A DNA stretch of 64,000 nt from JAVBPA01 sp031549925. Lineage in GTDB: Bacteria > Bacillota > Clostridia > Oscillospirales > CAG-272. The stretch is from contig JAVBPA010000001.1 in the NCBI GenBank assembly GCA_031549925.1, forward strand, positions 62,001 to 126,000, written 5' to 3'. The translations under genes were made by a program, and so were the position numbers. This document shows, piece after piece, positions 44,066 to 52,817 of this stretch (the first letter of the stretch is position 1; every line of letters starts with the position of its first letter). The notes under the pieces are model-generated. The model had not been told where the DNA came from. It saw only the letters and a list, made by a program, of their open reading frames with translations, and ran no database searches.

Positions 44066-44824
44066 ATGATACAGGTTAAAAACGCATCTCAGATACAACA
44101 AATGAAGGAAGCCGGAAGAATAACCGGAGAAGCAATTTATCTTGGCGGCGAAGCTGTCAGGGAAGGTGTTACTACAAAATATATTGATTCCGTAATTCGG
44201 AATCATATAGAAAACAGCGGAGCTGTTCCGTCATTTTTAAATTACAACGGATTTCCGGCTTCGGCTTGTATTAGTATTAATTCTCAGGTTATACACGGTA
44301 TTCCTTCAGAAAATGTTGTTTTAAACGAAGGCGATATAGTTAAAATAGATGTCGGCGCATTTTACCGTGGATTTCATGGTGACAGCGCGGCTACATTCGC
44401 TGTCGGAAATATAAGCGATGAAGCAAAAAAGCTTATAGAAATAACAAAAGAAAGTTTTTATTGCGGTCTTGCGAAAGTATCGGCGGATAACAGGATCGGA
44501 GATATTGGTTCCGCTATTGAAAATAACGTCAAAAATAACGGATTTTCTGTTGTGAAAAAATATATCGGTCATGGTATAGGCAGAGAATTGCATGAACCGC
44601 CCGATGTTCCGAATTTCGGCCAGCCCGGCAGAGGTATTCGGCTTGTTCGGGGTATGACGATAGCCATCGAACCGATGGTATGTACCGGCAACGGTTTGGT
44701 TTACGAATTGGAGGATGGCTGGACAGTTGTAACAGCTGACGGAAGTCTTTCCGCTCACTACGAACATACTGTTGCTTTAACTGATGAAGGCGTATTAGTA
44801 TTAACGAGTATTGATAAATTGTAA
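44066..44824 (+). CDS. map: Methionine aminopeptidase, type I
   Basis: The 252-residue enzyme removes N-terminal Met. The five metal ligands are in place: Asp in VKIDVGAFYRGFHGDSAATF (two Asp), His in GHGIGRELHEPP, Glu in IAIEPMV and Glu in AHYEHTVAL-type (SAHYEHTVALTD). ATG 44066 has no clear ribosome site. It shares one base with the stop of a tiny frame at 44010-44066, so it could be reached by reinitiation. The place after adk is classical. Confidence 0.96.
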   Translation: MIQVKNASQIQQMKEAGRITGEAIYLGGEAVREGVTTKYIDSVIRNHIENSGAVPSFLNYNGFPASACISINSQVIHGIPSENVVLNEGDIVKIDVGAFYRGFHGDSAATFAVGNISDEAKKLIEITKESFYCGLAKVSADNRIGDIGSAIENNVKNNGFSVVKKYIGHGIGRELHEPPDVPNFGQPGRGIRLVRGMTIAIEPMVCTGNGLVYELEDGWTVVTADGSLSAHYEHTVALTDEGVLVLTSIDKL

Positions 44825-44965
44825 TATGTATTAAACAAGAGATTTTTATACTTTCTTTAAATATAAACAGAAAGTAAAAAACGTTATAAACCTAAATAAG
44901 ATATAGTATCCATATAATATATATGCTAAATCTATATCATAATTTAATATTCAGGAGGGATCATT

Positions 44966-45184
44966 CTGCCGAAAGAAGATGTAATCGAATTTGAAGGTCA
45001 AGTTGTTGAAGCACTGCCAAACGCAACTTTTAAAGTAAAGCTGCCAAACGGGCATATAATAAACGCACATATATCAGGTAAACTCAGAATGAATTATATT
45101 TGGATACTGCCGGGAGATAAAGTTACGGTTGAAGTTTCCGTTTATGATCTGACAAAAGGCCGGATAACATGGCGTGCGAAATAA
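44966..45184 (+). CDS. infA: Translation initiation factor IF-1, apparent CUG start
   Basis: The frame encodes a complete IF-1 of 72 residues if it starts at CTG 44966: (M)PKEDVIEFEGQVVEALPNA, then AHISGKLRMNYIWILPGDKV and ending DLTKGRITWRAK. There is no ATG, GTG or TTG before this; the frame continues upstream only to ATT 44963. An AGGAGGG site ends six bases before CTG, an ideal distance, and would be too close (three bases) to the ATT. IF-1 blocks the A site during initiation. The gene is in the normal place between map and rpmJ. The rare start codon is inferred, not proven. Confidence 0.92.
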   Translation: MPKEDVIEFEGQVVEALPNATFKVKLPNGHIINAHISGKLRMNYIWILPGDKVTVEVSVYDLTKGRITWRAK

Positions 45185-45247
45185 ATATTAATTTGTAATT
45201 TCAATTACATTACAGTAAACGGTTTTTTCAGAAAGGTATGGTGGAAA

Positions 45248-45361
45248 ATGAAGGTCAAACCATCCGTCAAAAAAATATGTGAAAAATGCAAAATCATAAA
45301 ACGTCATGGCGTAGTTATGGTTATTTGCGAAAACCCGAAGCATAAACAGCGTCAGGGTTAA
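45248..45361 (+). CDS. rpmJ: 50S ribosomal protein L36
   Basis: The 37-residue L36 is complete: MKVKPSVKKICEKCKIIKRH and CENPKHKQRQG, with the Cys-Cys-Cys-His zinc set (CEKC...C...H) of the zinc-binding form. It lies 63 bases after infA with an AAAGG-type site and is followed by a 319-base gap before rpsM. Confidence 0.97.
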   Translation: MKVKPSVKKICEKCKIIKRHGVVMVICENPKHKQRQG

Positions 45362-45680
45362 AGAAAAGTATAGACAACACCAATGGGTTGATTTACTTTT
45401 AAAATATAAATAATATTTAATTTGATACTCCGGTCCATCTATATACTTTACCGGTAATAAAATAAACAGCGGCTGCGTTTTATTTTATATCATAATAAAA
45501 TAAATAAGATATTTTATAGTAAATTATAAATTATTATATTGTAATAAACCGATAATTGATAATACCCTAAATAAAACAACGGATATAATTTTTCGTTTTT
45601 TATTAAAATACGAACAAAAAAATGTAAAAAATATCCGTTAAGTGTGTTTATTTTACAAATAAGGAGTGAATAATTAAAGA
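45362..45680 (+). other. Gap with a long hairpin before rpsM
   Basis: No gene is visible. AACGGATAT (45578-45586) pairs exactly with ATATCCGTT (45631-45639) and inside it TTCGT (45592-45596) pairs with ACGAA (45610-45614), making a long, AT-rich stem-loop about 40 bases before the rpsM start. A second stem (TAAAATAAAC with GTTTTATTTTA) lies near 45458-45487. In other bacteria S4 controls the alpha operon from a leader here; whether this is such a site is open. Confidence 0.55.
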
Positions 45681-46049
45681 ATGGCACGTATTGCAGGCGT
45701 GGACATCCCGAACCAAAAACGTATTGAAATAGCTCTTTGCTATATATACGGTATTGGCAGAAGCTCATCCAACAAGATTTTAAGCAAAACCGGTATAAAC
45801 CCCGATACACGCGCAAAAGATCTGACAGATGACGAAATAGCAAAACTCCGCGAAGAAATTGAAAGAGATTTTAAAGTAGAAGGCGACTTACGCAGAGATG
45901 TCGCTCTTGATATAAAAAGATTAATCGAAATAAACAGTTACCGCGGAATTAGACATAGAAAAGGCCTTCCGGTAAGAGGTCAGCGTACTAAAACAAACGC
46001 AAGGACCAGAAAAGGTCCGGCCAAAACTATCGCTAACAAGAAGAAGTAA
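45681..46049 (+). CDS. rpsM: 30S ribosomal protein S13
   Basis: The 122-residue S13 (MARIAGVDIPNQKRIEIAL, then GIRHRKGLPVRGQRTKTNAR near residue 90) is complete, with the helix-two-turn-helix region YGIGRSSSNKIL. It contacts the P-site tRNA and intersubunit bridges. It begins the alpha-operon part after the 319-base gap. Confidence 0.98.
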   Translation: MARIAGVDIPNQKRIEIALCYIYGIGRSSSNKILSKTGINPDTRAKDLTDDEIAKLREEIERDFKVEGDLRRDVALDIKRLIEINSYRGIRHRKGLPVRGQRTKTNARTRKGPAKTIANKKK

Positions 46050-46067
46050 AGGAGTGAGGCCTCTCAA

Positions 46068-46463
46068 ATGGCAAAAGCAGTAAAAAAAGTTATAAGAAAA
46101 CGCCGTGAACGTAAAAATATAGATCGCGGTGCCGCGCATATAAGAGCGACATTTAATAATACAATAATTACGATAACTGATGTTGTCGGAAATGCAGTTT
46201 CTTGGGCGTCTGCCGGTGAACTCGGATTTAAAGGTTCACGTAAATCGACTCCTTACGCAGCTCAAATGGCAGCGGAAGCTGCGGCAAAGCTTGCTATTGA
46301 TCATGGAATGAAATCAGTTGAAGTTTTTGTTAAAGGTCCGGGTTCCGGACGTGAAGCTGCGATACGTGCTCTTCAGGCTGCCGGTCTTGATATTACTATG
46401 ATCAAAGACGTAACGCCGATACCGCATAACGGCTGCCGGCCTCCTAAGAGACGCCGCGTTTAA
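46068..46463 (+). CDS. rpsK: 30S ribosomal protein S11
   Basis: The 131-residue S11 has a basic N terminus (KKVIRKRRERKNIDRGAAHI) and the core VKGPGSGREAAIRALQAAGL with the end PHNGCRPPKRRRV. It forms part of the platform near the exit site. GTGAGG-type site; 18 bases after rpsM. Confidence 0.98.
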   Translation: MAKAVKKVIRKRRERKNIDRGAAHIRATFNNTIITITDVVGNAVSWASAGELGFKGSRKSTPYAAQMAAEAAAKLAIDHGMKSVEVFVKGPGSGREAAIRALQAAGLDITMIKDVTPIPHNGCRPPKRRRV

Positions 46464-46490
46464 TTAACCGATATTGGAGGAAACATATAA

Positions 46491-47117
46491 ATGGCAAGAT
46501 ATACGGGTCCGGTTTGCAGATTGTGCCGCAGAGAAGGAACAAAACTTTTCTTAAAAGGTGATCGCTGCGTATCCGGCAAATGTTCGATCGACAGACGTTC
46601 AACCGTTCCTGGTCAGCATGGAGCATCATCAAAGAAACTCAAAGAATATGGTCTGCAGCTTCGTGAAAAACAAAAAGCCAGACGTTATTACGGTGTACAG
46701 GAAAAGCAATTTAAAAATTATTTCGTAAAAGCAAACACTTCAACCGGTGTAACAGGCGAAAATTTGTTATCATTGCTCGAACGCCGTTTTGACAATATAG
46801 TATACAGAATGGGAATGGCTGAAAGCCGTAAAGAAGCAAGACAGCTTGTATTACACGGACATTTTAAATTAAATGGTAAAAAAGCAACAATACCGTCAAT
46901 CAAATTAAATAAAGGCGATATCATAACACTCCGTGAAACAAGCCGTTCATCAAACAAGATTAAAGAATTAATAGAAGATCTTGATACAAGAATTGCTCCT
47001 AAATGGTTAGAAATTGATAAAACTAATGTAATAGCAACCGTTACGGCAATTCCGACAAGAGAAGATGTTGATTTCCCGTTTGAGGAACATCTTATCGTCG
47101 AGTTGTATTCCAAATAA
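46491..47117 (+). CDS. rpsD: 30S ribosomal protein S4
   Basis: The 208-residue S4 has an N-terminal Cys set (CRLCRREG...CVSGKC) of the zinc-binding C+ form and an S4 RNA-binding domain (RRFDNIVYRMGMAESRKEAR, then HFKLNGKK). S4 starts 30S assembly and in known bacteria controls ribosomal operons. It lies 27 bases after rpsK. Confidence 0.98.
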   Translation: MARYTGPVCRLCRREGTKLFLKGDRCVSGKCSIDRRSTVPGQHGASSKKLKEYGLQLREKQKARRYYGVQEKQFKNYFVKANTSTGVTGENLLSLLERRFDNIVYRMGMAESRKEARQLVLHGHFKLNGKKATIPSIKLNKGDIITLRETSRSSNKIKELIEDLDTRIAPKWLEIDKTNVIATVTAIPTREDVDFPFEEHLIVELYSK

Positions 47118-47210
47118 ATATCCCTGCCCGGATATTAAATGGATATTGTATTTCTTATTTTATCCGGTGACAAGTAGCCTGTAAAATAATAACAACAGGA
47201 GGGAATTATA

Positions 47211-48161
47211 ATGTTAGAAATAGAAAAACCGAATATAACAAGCGAAAACTTAAGCGATGATGGTAAAAACGGGAAATTTATTATCGAACCGCTTGAACGC
47301 GGATATGGTACTACAATAGGAAATTCATTGCGTCGAGTATTGTTGAGTTCGCTGCCTGGCGTTGCTGTTGTCAGTATAAAAATTGACGGAGTCATACACG
47401 AAATATCCACAATACCCGGCGTTAAAGAAGATGTCACGGAAATCGTTTTAAATGTCAAGGGAATAACGGCAAAATTACACAGCGAAGGTCCCAAAACAGT
47501 TATTATCGATATGACCGGCGAATGTAATGTTACAGCCGGAGACGTCAAACAGGATTCCGATATTGAGATTTTAAATCCGGATCATCATATAGCCACGCTC
47601 GGAGAAAATGTACGTTTTTATATGGAACTTACATTTGACCACGGACGCGGATATGTGTCTCAGGAAAAAAACAAACAAATAAATCAACCGGCGATCGGTG
47701 TTATATATACAGACTCTATTTATACTCCTGTATATAACATCAGTTACACAGTTGATAAAACACGTGTCGGCGGCAATACGGAATATGACAGACTTATATT
47801 AGAAGTCTTAACTAACGGAACAATTTCCGCAAAGGAAGCTGTTTCCTTAGGAGCCAAGATTCTCAATGAATATCTCAACTTATTTGTAAATCTTTCGGAT
47901 GAAGCAAAAAAGGCAGAGATCATGGTTGAACGCGAAGAAACAATAAAAGAAAAGGTCCTTGAGATGACCATTGAGGAACTTGACATGTCGGTACGCAGTT
48001 TTAATTGTTTAAAACGCGCCGGTATAGATACGGTCGAAGATTTAACCAACAGAACAGAAGCCGAAATGATAAAAGTGCGTAATTTAGGTAAAAAGTCACT
48101 TGAAGAAGTCATTTTAAAGCTTCATTCGCTTGGTCTCGATTTAAAGAAGGAAGAAGAATAA
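47211..48161 (+). CDS. rpoA: DNA-directed RNA polymerase subunit alpha
   Basis: The 316-residue protein has the N-terminal assembly domain (FIIEPLERGYGTTIGNSLRR, LLSSLPG) and the C-terminal DNA/activator domain (MSVRSFNCLKRAGIDTVEDL, then VRNLGKKSLEEVILKL), joined by a short linker. It dimerises to start assembly of core polymerase. The gene is in its normal place between rpsD and rplQ, with a GGAGGG site about 9 bases upstream. Confidence 0.98.
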   Translation: MLEIEKPNITSENLSDDGKNGKFIIEPLERGYGTTIGNSLRRVLLSSLPGVAVVSIKIDGVIHEISTIPGVKEDVTEIVLNVKGITAKLHSEGPKTVIIDMTGECNVTAGDVKQDSDIEILNPDHHIATLGENVRFYMELTFDHGRGYVSQEKNKQINQPAIGVIYTDSIYTPVYNISYTVDKTRVGGNTEYDRLILEVLTNGTISAKEAVSLGAKILNEYLNLFVNLSDEAKKAEIMVEREETIKEKVLEMTIEELDMSVRSFNCLKRAGIDTVEDLTNRTEAEMIKVRNLGKKSLEEVILKLHSLGLDLKKEEE

Positions 48162-48291
48162 AAGCTATATTGTTTTTGTTCTGAAAAACAATTATTACAT
48201 CTAAATTACGGTAATATACCGGATATCTAATCATATCGGACGATAAGTATGAGATTTTATCGCAGCGTCCGGTTTTGTAAGGAGGAAAACG

Positions 48292-48705
48292 ATGCCAGCG
48301 AATAGAAAGCTAGGCAGACCAACCAGCCAGCGCAGAGCAATGCTTCGCGGTTTGGTTACGTATCTGCTGGAAAACGGCTCTATGGAGACTACAGTCACAA
48401 GAGCTAAAGAAGTTCGCAGTGAAGCTGAGAAGATGATTACTCTCGGCAAGAAAAATACATTAGCTACACGCCGTATGGCGCTTGCTTATATAACAAAAGA
48501 AGAAGTTGTCGCTAAACTGTTTAATCAAATCGCACCTAAATATTCCGAAAGAGCAGGCGGATATACCGCTATATATAAGCTTGGTCCCCGCAAAGGCGAC
48601 GGAGCTGAAATGGCTGTTATTAAACTCATCGGCGAAGGCGAAGTAAAAGTTGAAGAAAACAAAGTAAAAAAAGAAAAAAAAGCTAAAGAAAAAACAGAAG
48701 AATAA
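48292..48705 (+). CDS. rplQ: 50S ribosomal protein L17
   Basis: The first 115 residues are a complete L17 (RKLGRPTSQRRAMLRGLVTY, EVRSEAEKMITLGKK, GGYTAIYKLGPRKGDGAEMA). It then has a Lys/Glu-rich tail of about 20 residues (VKKEKKAKEKTEE), longer than in many relatives. It is the last gene of the supercluster and is followed by a terminator. Confidence 0.97.
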   Translation: MPANRKLGRPTSQRRAMLRGLVTYLLENGSMETTVTRAKEVRSEAEKMITLGKKNTLATRRMALAYITKEEVVAKLFNQIAPKYSERAGGYTAIYKLGPRKGDGAEMAVIKLIGEGEVKVEENKVKKEKKAKEKTEE

Positions 48706-48713
48706 TAAAAAAA

Positions 48714-48768
48714 TGAGGCCCCCGAACAATCATTGAATTAACAATCATTGCAAGGCGGCTTCTTTTTT
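48714..48768 (+). terminator. Terminator of the ribosomal supercluster
   Basis: A GAGGCC-type arm (48714) pairs with GGCGGCTTC, followed by a T run. The loop contains AACAATCATTG twice. The stem has G-U pairs and mismatches, so its exact form is uncertain. Confidence 0.65.
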
Positions 48769-48981
48769 ATAAAAAAATAATTCAGTGAAAAATTTATAAA
48801 CTTATTGATTAATTTTTTGTAAAATGATATAAATAAAATATGCCGGAATAAATTTTATATTATCTAAAAAACATTGATGTTAATATATTTTAATAACCAA
48901 AGTAAATCATAAAAACATATTATTTATTTTCATAAAATTCAAAATATTAAAATACAGTTTATTATTAATAAGCATAGATTT

Positions 48982-49809
48982 TTAATACTCGGCACATAAA
49001 GCAGCTCCTATAACAGTTCCGAATTGCGCTCGTTTGGGTATTATAAAATTTATATCAAAAAGAGAATTTAAATTATTAAAAATTTCGATGGATTGAGGTA
49101 TTGTTGTTAAATTACCGGTCAAAACTATGTCTTTTGTATTATAACTTCTTGCGGCGAATATCGAACACATTCCGATAGTTTCAAAAACCATATTTATGAT
49201 AGCAAGAGCTATATCGTTTTTTGATGCTAAATCGCTGACTTTTCCGAAATTCGAAGCGGTTATATCCACTGATACACCGGGCAAAATATCCTTGTTTGTC
49301 ATATCACGCACGCGCAGGTCGATTTTACTTATGTCTCCTCCGGAAGCAAGCTCAACTATATGTTTTGTAGTATCCATTCCAAGCAGCAATTTTGATAATC
49401 CCATTAAGGTACCTCCTCCGACTCCGGTACCTCCTAAATATTCTATATTATTTTCTCCCGAAGCATGAACGATAGCTGTTCCTGTTCCCATGCTGACAAC
49501 TATTGCATTATCGAGACCGGATAAATACAAGCCGCCTTTTCCGATACAAGTAAATTCGGGACAATTTATACAATTCAAACCGTATATCGATTTCGATATA
49601 TATGTTGATCCGATACCGGTTACCATTACTTTTTCGATATTAGTTAAATCAAGCGAATTTTCAACGGTAAACTTACCGAACGCACCATATATTGAAGTTA
49701 TAGGATCTGCTGCTTTTACATATAAAGGTTCAATAAGTTCTCCGCCATTTTTAATTCCGACAATTTTTGTAGTGCTTCCGCCTACATCGATTCCAATTAC
49801 AGTATTCAT
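48982..49809 (-). CDS. coaW: Type II pantothenate kinase
   Basis: The 275-residue enzyme would phosphorylate pantothenate in coenzyme A synthesis. It has the phosphate-binding start GIDVGGSTTKIVG (residues 5-17), the adenosine/phosphate motif VVSMGTGTAI near 108 and LGGTGVGGGTLMGLSKLL near 129, and VLTGNLTT near 230. Length is normal for the CoaW family, with the eukaryote-like sugar-kinase fold. The start is only 35 bases from the start of the divergent HAD gene. ATG 49809 has only a weak GGAGAA-type site (GGAGAATTTT). Confidence 0.9.
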   Translation of the reverse strand: MNTVIGIDVGGSTTKIVGIKNGGELIEPLYVKAADPITSIYGAFGKFTVENSLDLTNIEKVMVTGIGSTYISKSIYGLNCINCPEFTCIGKGGLYLSGLDNAIVVSMGTGTAIVHASGENNIEYLGGTGVGGGTLMGLSKLLLGMDTTKHIVELASGGDISKIDLRVRDMTNKDILPGVSVDITASNFGKVSDLASKNDIALAIINMVFETIGMCSIFAARSYNTKDIVLTGNLTTIPQSIEIFNNLNSLFDINFIIPKRAQFGTVIGAALCAEY

Positions 49810-49844
49810 AAAATTCTCCGAAATGGTAGTTATAATATTTTAAA

Positions 49845-50636
49845 ATGAATTACAAAGATATTAAAGAAAAAAAATTATTTGTTTTTGATATGGACGGGAC
49901 GATATATTTGGGTTCCGATGTATTCGATTTCGCCATTGAATTAATTAACAATCTGAGAAAAAACGGCAAGCATATATTGTTTTTTACAAATAATGCTTCA
50001 CATTCGACAGATTATTATATAACCAAACTAACGAAACTGGGTTTTGAACCCAAATCCAATGAAATTCTGACTTCAGGTGATGTTACTATACAATATTTAA
50101 AAAGATACCGTACAGGAAAAAAGATTTATTTGATAGGAACAGATGAATTGCAAAATCAATTTATAGCAAACGGTATTGAATTGTCGGATAAAGCCGATAT
50201 AGTCGTCACTAGTTTTGATACAACGCTTACTTATGATAAATTAAATATAGCTTGTAATTTGATTAGAAACGGAGCGGAATATTTGTCGACTCACCCTGAT
50301 TTTAACTGTCCGACAGAAAACGGTTTTATTCCCGACAGCGGTGCAATTTCCGCTTTTGTAACAGCATCAACCGGAATTAAACCTGTTTATTTCGGGAAAC
50401 CGGAAGTTATGACAATCAATATGATTTGTGAATATACAAGCTTCCGAAAAGATGAAATTTGTATTTTCGGAGACAGATTGTATACCGATATTGCTTTGGG
50501 TAAGCTTCACGGAGTAACTTCCGTACTAGTTTTAACTGGAGAAACTAAAATAAACGATATTGAAAAAGCTTCCGAAAATGAAAAACCTGATTTTGTTTTC
50601 AATTCCTTAGCTGATGTTTCCGCATTATTTTTATAA
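49845..50636 (+). CDS. HAD-IIA family phosphatase (NagD-like)
   Basis: The 263-residue enzyme has the HAD motif 1 FDMDGTIYLG (Asp15, Asp17), a type IIA cap, motif 2 FFTNNAS near residue 46, motif 3 Lys in YFGKPEV near 186 and motif 4 FGDRLYTDI near 207. Such enzymes dephosphorylate sugar phosphates or nucleotides. No ribosome site precedes ATG 49845. TATAAT at 49831-49836 would put the transcript start close to the ATG, so the mRNA may be leaderless. It diverges from coaW. Confidence 0.92.
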   Translation: MNYKDIKEKKLFVFDMDGTIYLGSDVFDFAIELINNLRKNGKHILFFTNNASHSTDYYITKLTKLGFEPKSNEILTSGDVTIQYLKRYRTGKKIYLIGTDELQNQFIANGIELSDKADIVVTSFDTTLTYDKLNIACNLIRNGAEYLSTHPDFNCPTENGFIPDSGAISAFVTASTGIKPVYFGKPEVMTINMICEYTSFRKDEICIFGDRLYTDIALGKLHGVTSVLVLTGETKINDIEKASENEKPDFVFNSLADVSALFL

Positions 50637-50730
50637 ATATATAAAACATTTAACTGTATAGTATATATTAAAATAATTAAATATATATTAAGTTTTAGTA
50701 AAAATATCGTAATAATGTGAGGTAAATTAT

Positions 50731-51204
50731 ATGCCGGATATGCTTGTCAGATTGTATGAAATGCCTGAAATAATTAATTATACAGAAGGACTTGAGGAAA
50801 ACATTAAAATTAAAAAAGCCATGGCTCCCGATTATGCTAAAATACTGGAATTTATTAAAACGAATTTTTCTGAAGGCTGGGCTAATGAATGTACAAAAGC
50901 ATTTTATAATAATCCGGTTTCCTGTTATATAGCGGTTTGTGAAAAAAAAATAACAGGCTTTGCCTGTTATGATGCTACAGCTCTCGGTTATTTCGGGCCA
51001 GTAGGAGTTCTTGAATCAATGCGCGGTGAGGGAATAGGCAAAGCATTAACTTTATGTTGTTTGAATTCAATGAGGGAAAAAGGATACGGTTATGCGGTTA
51101 TCGGATGGGTGGGCCCCGCAGAATTTTATTCAAAAATATGCGGAGCTACTATAATCGAAGCGAAAAATCATGGAGTATATCAAAACATGATAGGCGTTGA
51201 TTAA
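50731..51204 (+). CDS. GNAT-family N-acetyltransferase
   Basis: The 157-residue protein carries the acetyl-CoA-binding motif GVLESMRGEGIGKALTLCCL near residue 93 with the usual Arg-x-x-Gly-x-Gly-x-Ala core. The rest of the GNAT fold (AVCEKKITGFACYDATAL near 70, then YGYAVIGWVGPAEFY near 120) is clear. The acceptor is unknown. A GTGAGG-type site precedes the ATG. It converges on, and overlaps by four bases, the 51201-51545 gene. Confidence 0.88.
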   Translation: MPDMLVRLYEMPEIINYTEGLEENIKIKKAMAPDYAKILEFIKTNFSEGWANECTKAFYNNPVSCYIAVCEKKITGFACYDATALGYFGPVGVLESMRGEGIGKALTLCCLNSMREKGYGYAVIGWVGPAEFYSKICGATIIEAKNHGVYQNMIGVD

Positions 51205-51545
51205 CTAAAATATTTTAAAATATATTTTGTTCTTATAATTGATTCATTGTATGAACCGTAAATATATTCTTTGTATTTTAATAATGTTTGCGGAGTATAC
51301 ATTGAATTAATATCCAATGCCCGATTAATATTTTTTATTATATAATCCAGTTTTTCAAGATCAATTTTATAATTATAACCCAATAAATTAATATTCGCTT
51401 CAAATTCGTTTATTTTATTGTATTTTACAAAATATTTATCTTCGCCGTAATTGCTGTTTGTTTTGGATATATCGTTATATATGATAAAAAAACCGATTGA
51501 AAATATTATTAAGCTGGTCATCAATACAATTACTAAATTCTTCAT
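51201..51545 (-). CDS. Small membrane-anchored protein of unknown function
   Basis: The 114-residue protein has one N-terminal hydrophobic segment (residues about 4-24) and a soluble Asn/Tyr/Lys/Ile-rich remainder that probably lies outside the cell. No Cys lies in a lipobox. I recognise no family. It starts 32 bases after spoIIP on the same strand and may be transcribed with it. Its last four bases overlap the converging GNAT gene. Confidence 0.55.
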   Translation of the reverse strand: MKNLVIVLMTSLIIFSIGFFIIYNDISKTNSNYGEDKYFVKYNKINEFEANINLLGYNYKIDLEKLDYIIKNINRALDINSMYTPQTLLKYKEYIYGSYNESIIRTKYILKYFS

Positions 51546-51577
51546 TTTTAAATATCCGTTTAAGTTTTTATTTAATT

Positions 51578-52735
51578 TTAATCCGTTGTTATAATAATTT
51601 GTGCAATAGCTTCTCCCAAAATAACAGCCGCATTTTTAGCTTCTTCCAATGTGTTGCCTGATGATCCTATTTCAAGAAGCAAAGAACCTTTGGAATATTG
51701 TTCGTTAAAAGCTGCGCTTCGTATATTAATAGGACGTGCAATATTTTCACAAATATTGTCCAGCTGTAATTGCAAAGAAGTTGCCAATGATAAATTATCA
51801 CGCCAGTTCGGATGTGAAGCTCCGAGAAAATCAGTTCCTACGACACTCATAACTTGAGCTACGGAATTTCCGTATTTATCGTATGTAACCGGACGTATTA
51901 TATCTCCGTTAGGTTTTGCAATTGCGTCACGGTGTATATCAAATACATATTTTATTGTCGGATATTCGGCAAGATAATTTTTTATTGTTTCGGCAGCCCG
52001 CGAATATGAATTGATATAGGAATCTTTATCATGCATGACAGTGCAGTGTATCGAAGGAATACCGTTTGATAGAAGAGTTTCATACATTGCTTCACCGACT
52101 GCCACAACATTTTCATTTATATCATCAGAACGGAAGTTATAATCTGTTTCGCACCACTCTCCGTTGGAATAAGCTTCTGTTCCATGAGTGTGAAGAATTA
52201 AAACAAGCGGGTCTTTTTTCAAATTTAAAACTTCTTCTGATGTTTTTATAACCGGGAATATATTATCTGACTTTTTAGATATATTTTTAGCGATTGACGA
52301 AAAATCCACATCATATGAAGTTTCGTTTATCGCGGAAAGTAAAATATTTGCACTGATATCCGCTTTTTTTATATTTAATGAATTTTCCGGTTTTTGGGTA
52401 TTATAAAAAAGATCATTATCCGAATTATTATTTTTAAGTAAATTATTATCGTATTTATTTTCGTCATAAACCGATAAAGCTTCAGATTTTTCTAATTCAT
52501 TTACAATATTATCATTTGATGATAATTTATTATTTTGTGATTCATTACCGACTGATATATTACTGTCAACTGATAAATTTTTATTAATTGATAATTCGTT
52601 ATTTACTGATAACTCAGCGAAAAAAATAAAAATAATAAATGATAAGGCTGCCAAAAACAACAGAATTCTTAAAACATTTAACAGGTTATAACCGACAGAT
52701 TTAACTTTATAGTAGGGATGATAATTTAATTTCAC
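51578..52735 (-). CDS. spoIIP: Stage II sporulation protein P
   Basis: The 385-residue protein has an N-terminal membrane anchor (residues about 19-45), a very long Asn/Ser/Asp-rich linker (about 45-155) and a C-terminal SpoIIP domain: LVLILHTHGTEAYSNGEW near 177, VFDIHRDAI near 264 and SLLLEIGSSGNTLEEAKNAA near 350. In sporulation it acts with SpoIID and SpoIIM to thin septal peptidoglycan as an amidase/endopeptidase so the mother cell can engulf the forespore. It follows gpr on the same strand at 82 bases, an arrangement conserved in spore formers. Confidence 0.93.
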   Translation of the reverse strand: MKLNYHPYYKVKSVGYNLLNVLRILLFLAALSFIIFIFFAELSVNNELSINKNLSVDSNISVGNESQNNKLSSNDNIVNELEKSEALSVYDENKYDNNLLKNNNSDNDLFYNTQKPENSLNIKKADISANILLSAINETSYDVDFSSIAKNISKKSDNIFPVIKTSEEVLNLKKDPLVLILHTHGTEAYSNGEWCETDYNFRSDDINENVVAVGEAMYETLLSNGIPSIHCTVMHDKDSYINSYSRAAETIKNYLAEYPTIKYVFDIHRDAIAKPNGDIIRPVTYDKYGNSVAQVMSVVGTDFLGASHPNWRDNLSLATSLQLQLDNICENIARPINIRSAAFNEQYSKGSLLLEIGSSGNTLEEAKNAAVILGEAIAQIIITTD

Positions 52736-52817
52736 AATTAAGCCGTCCTTCCTTTTCGATATTATCTTATGCGAAGATTTTTATTCACATAATAAATATA
52801 TTAAGGAAAGTATGAAA

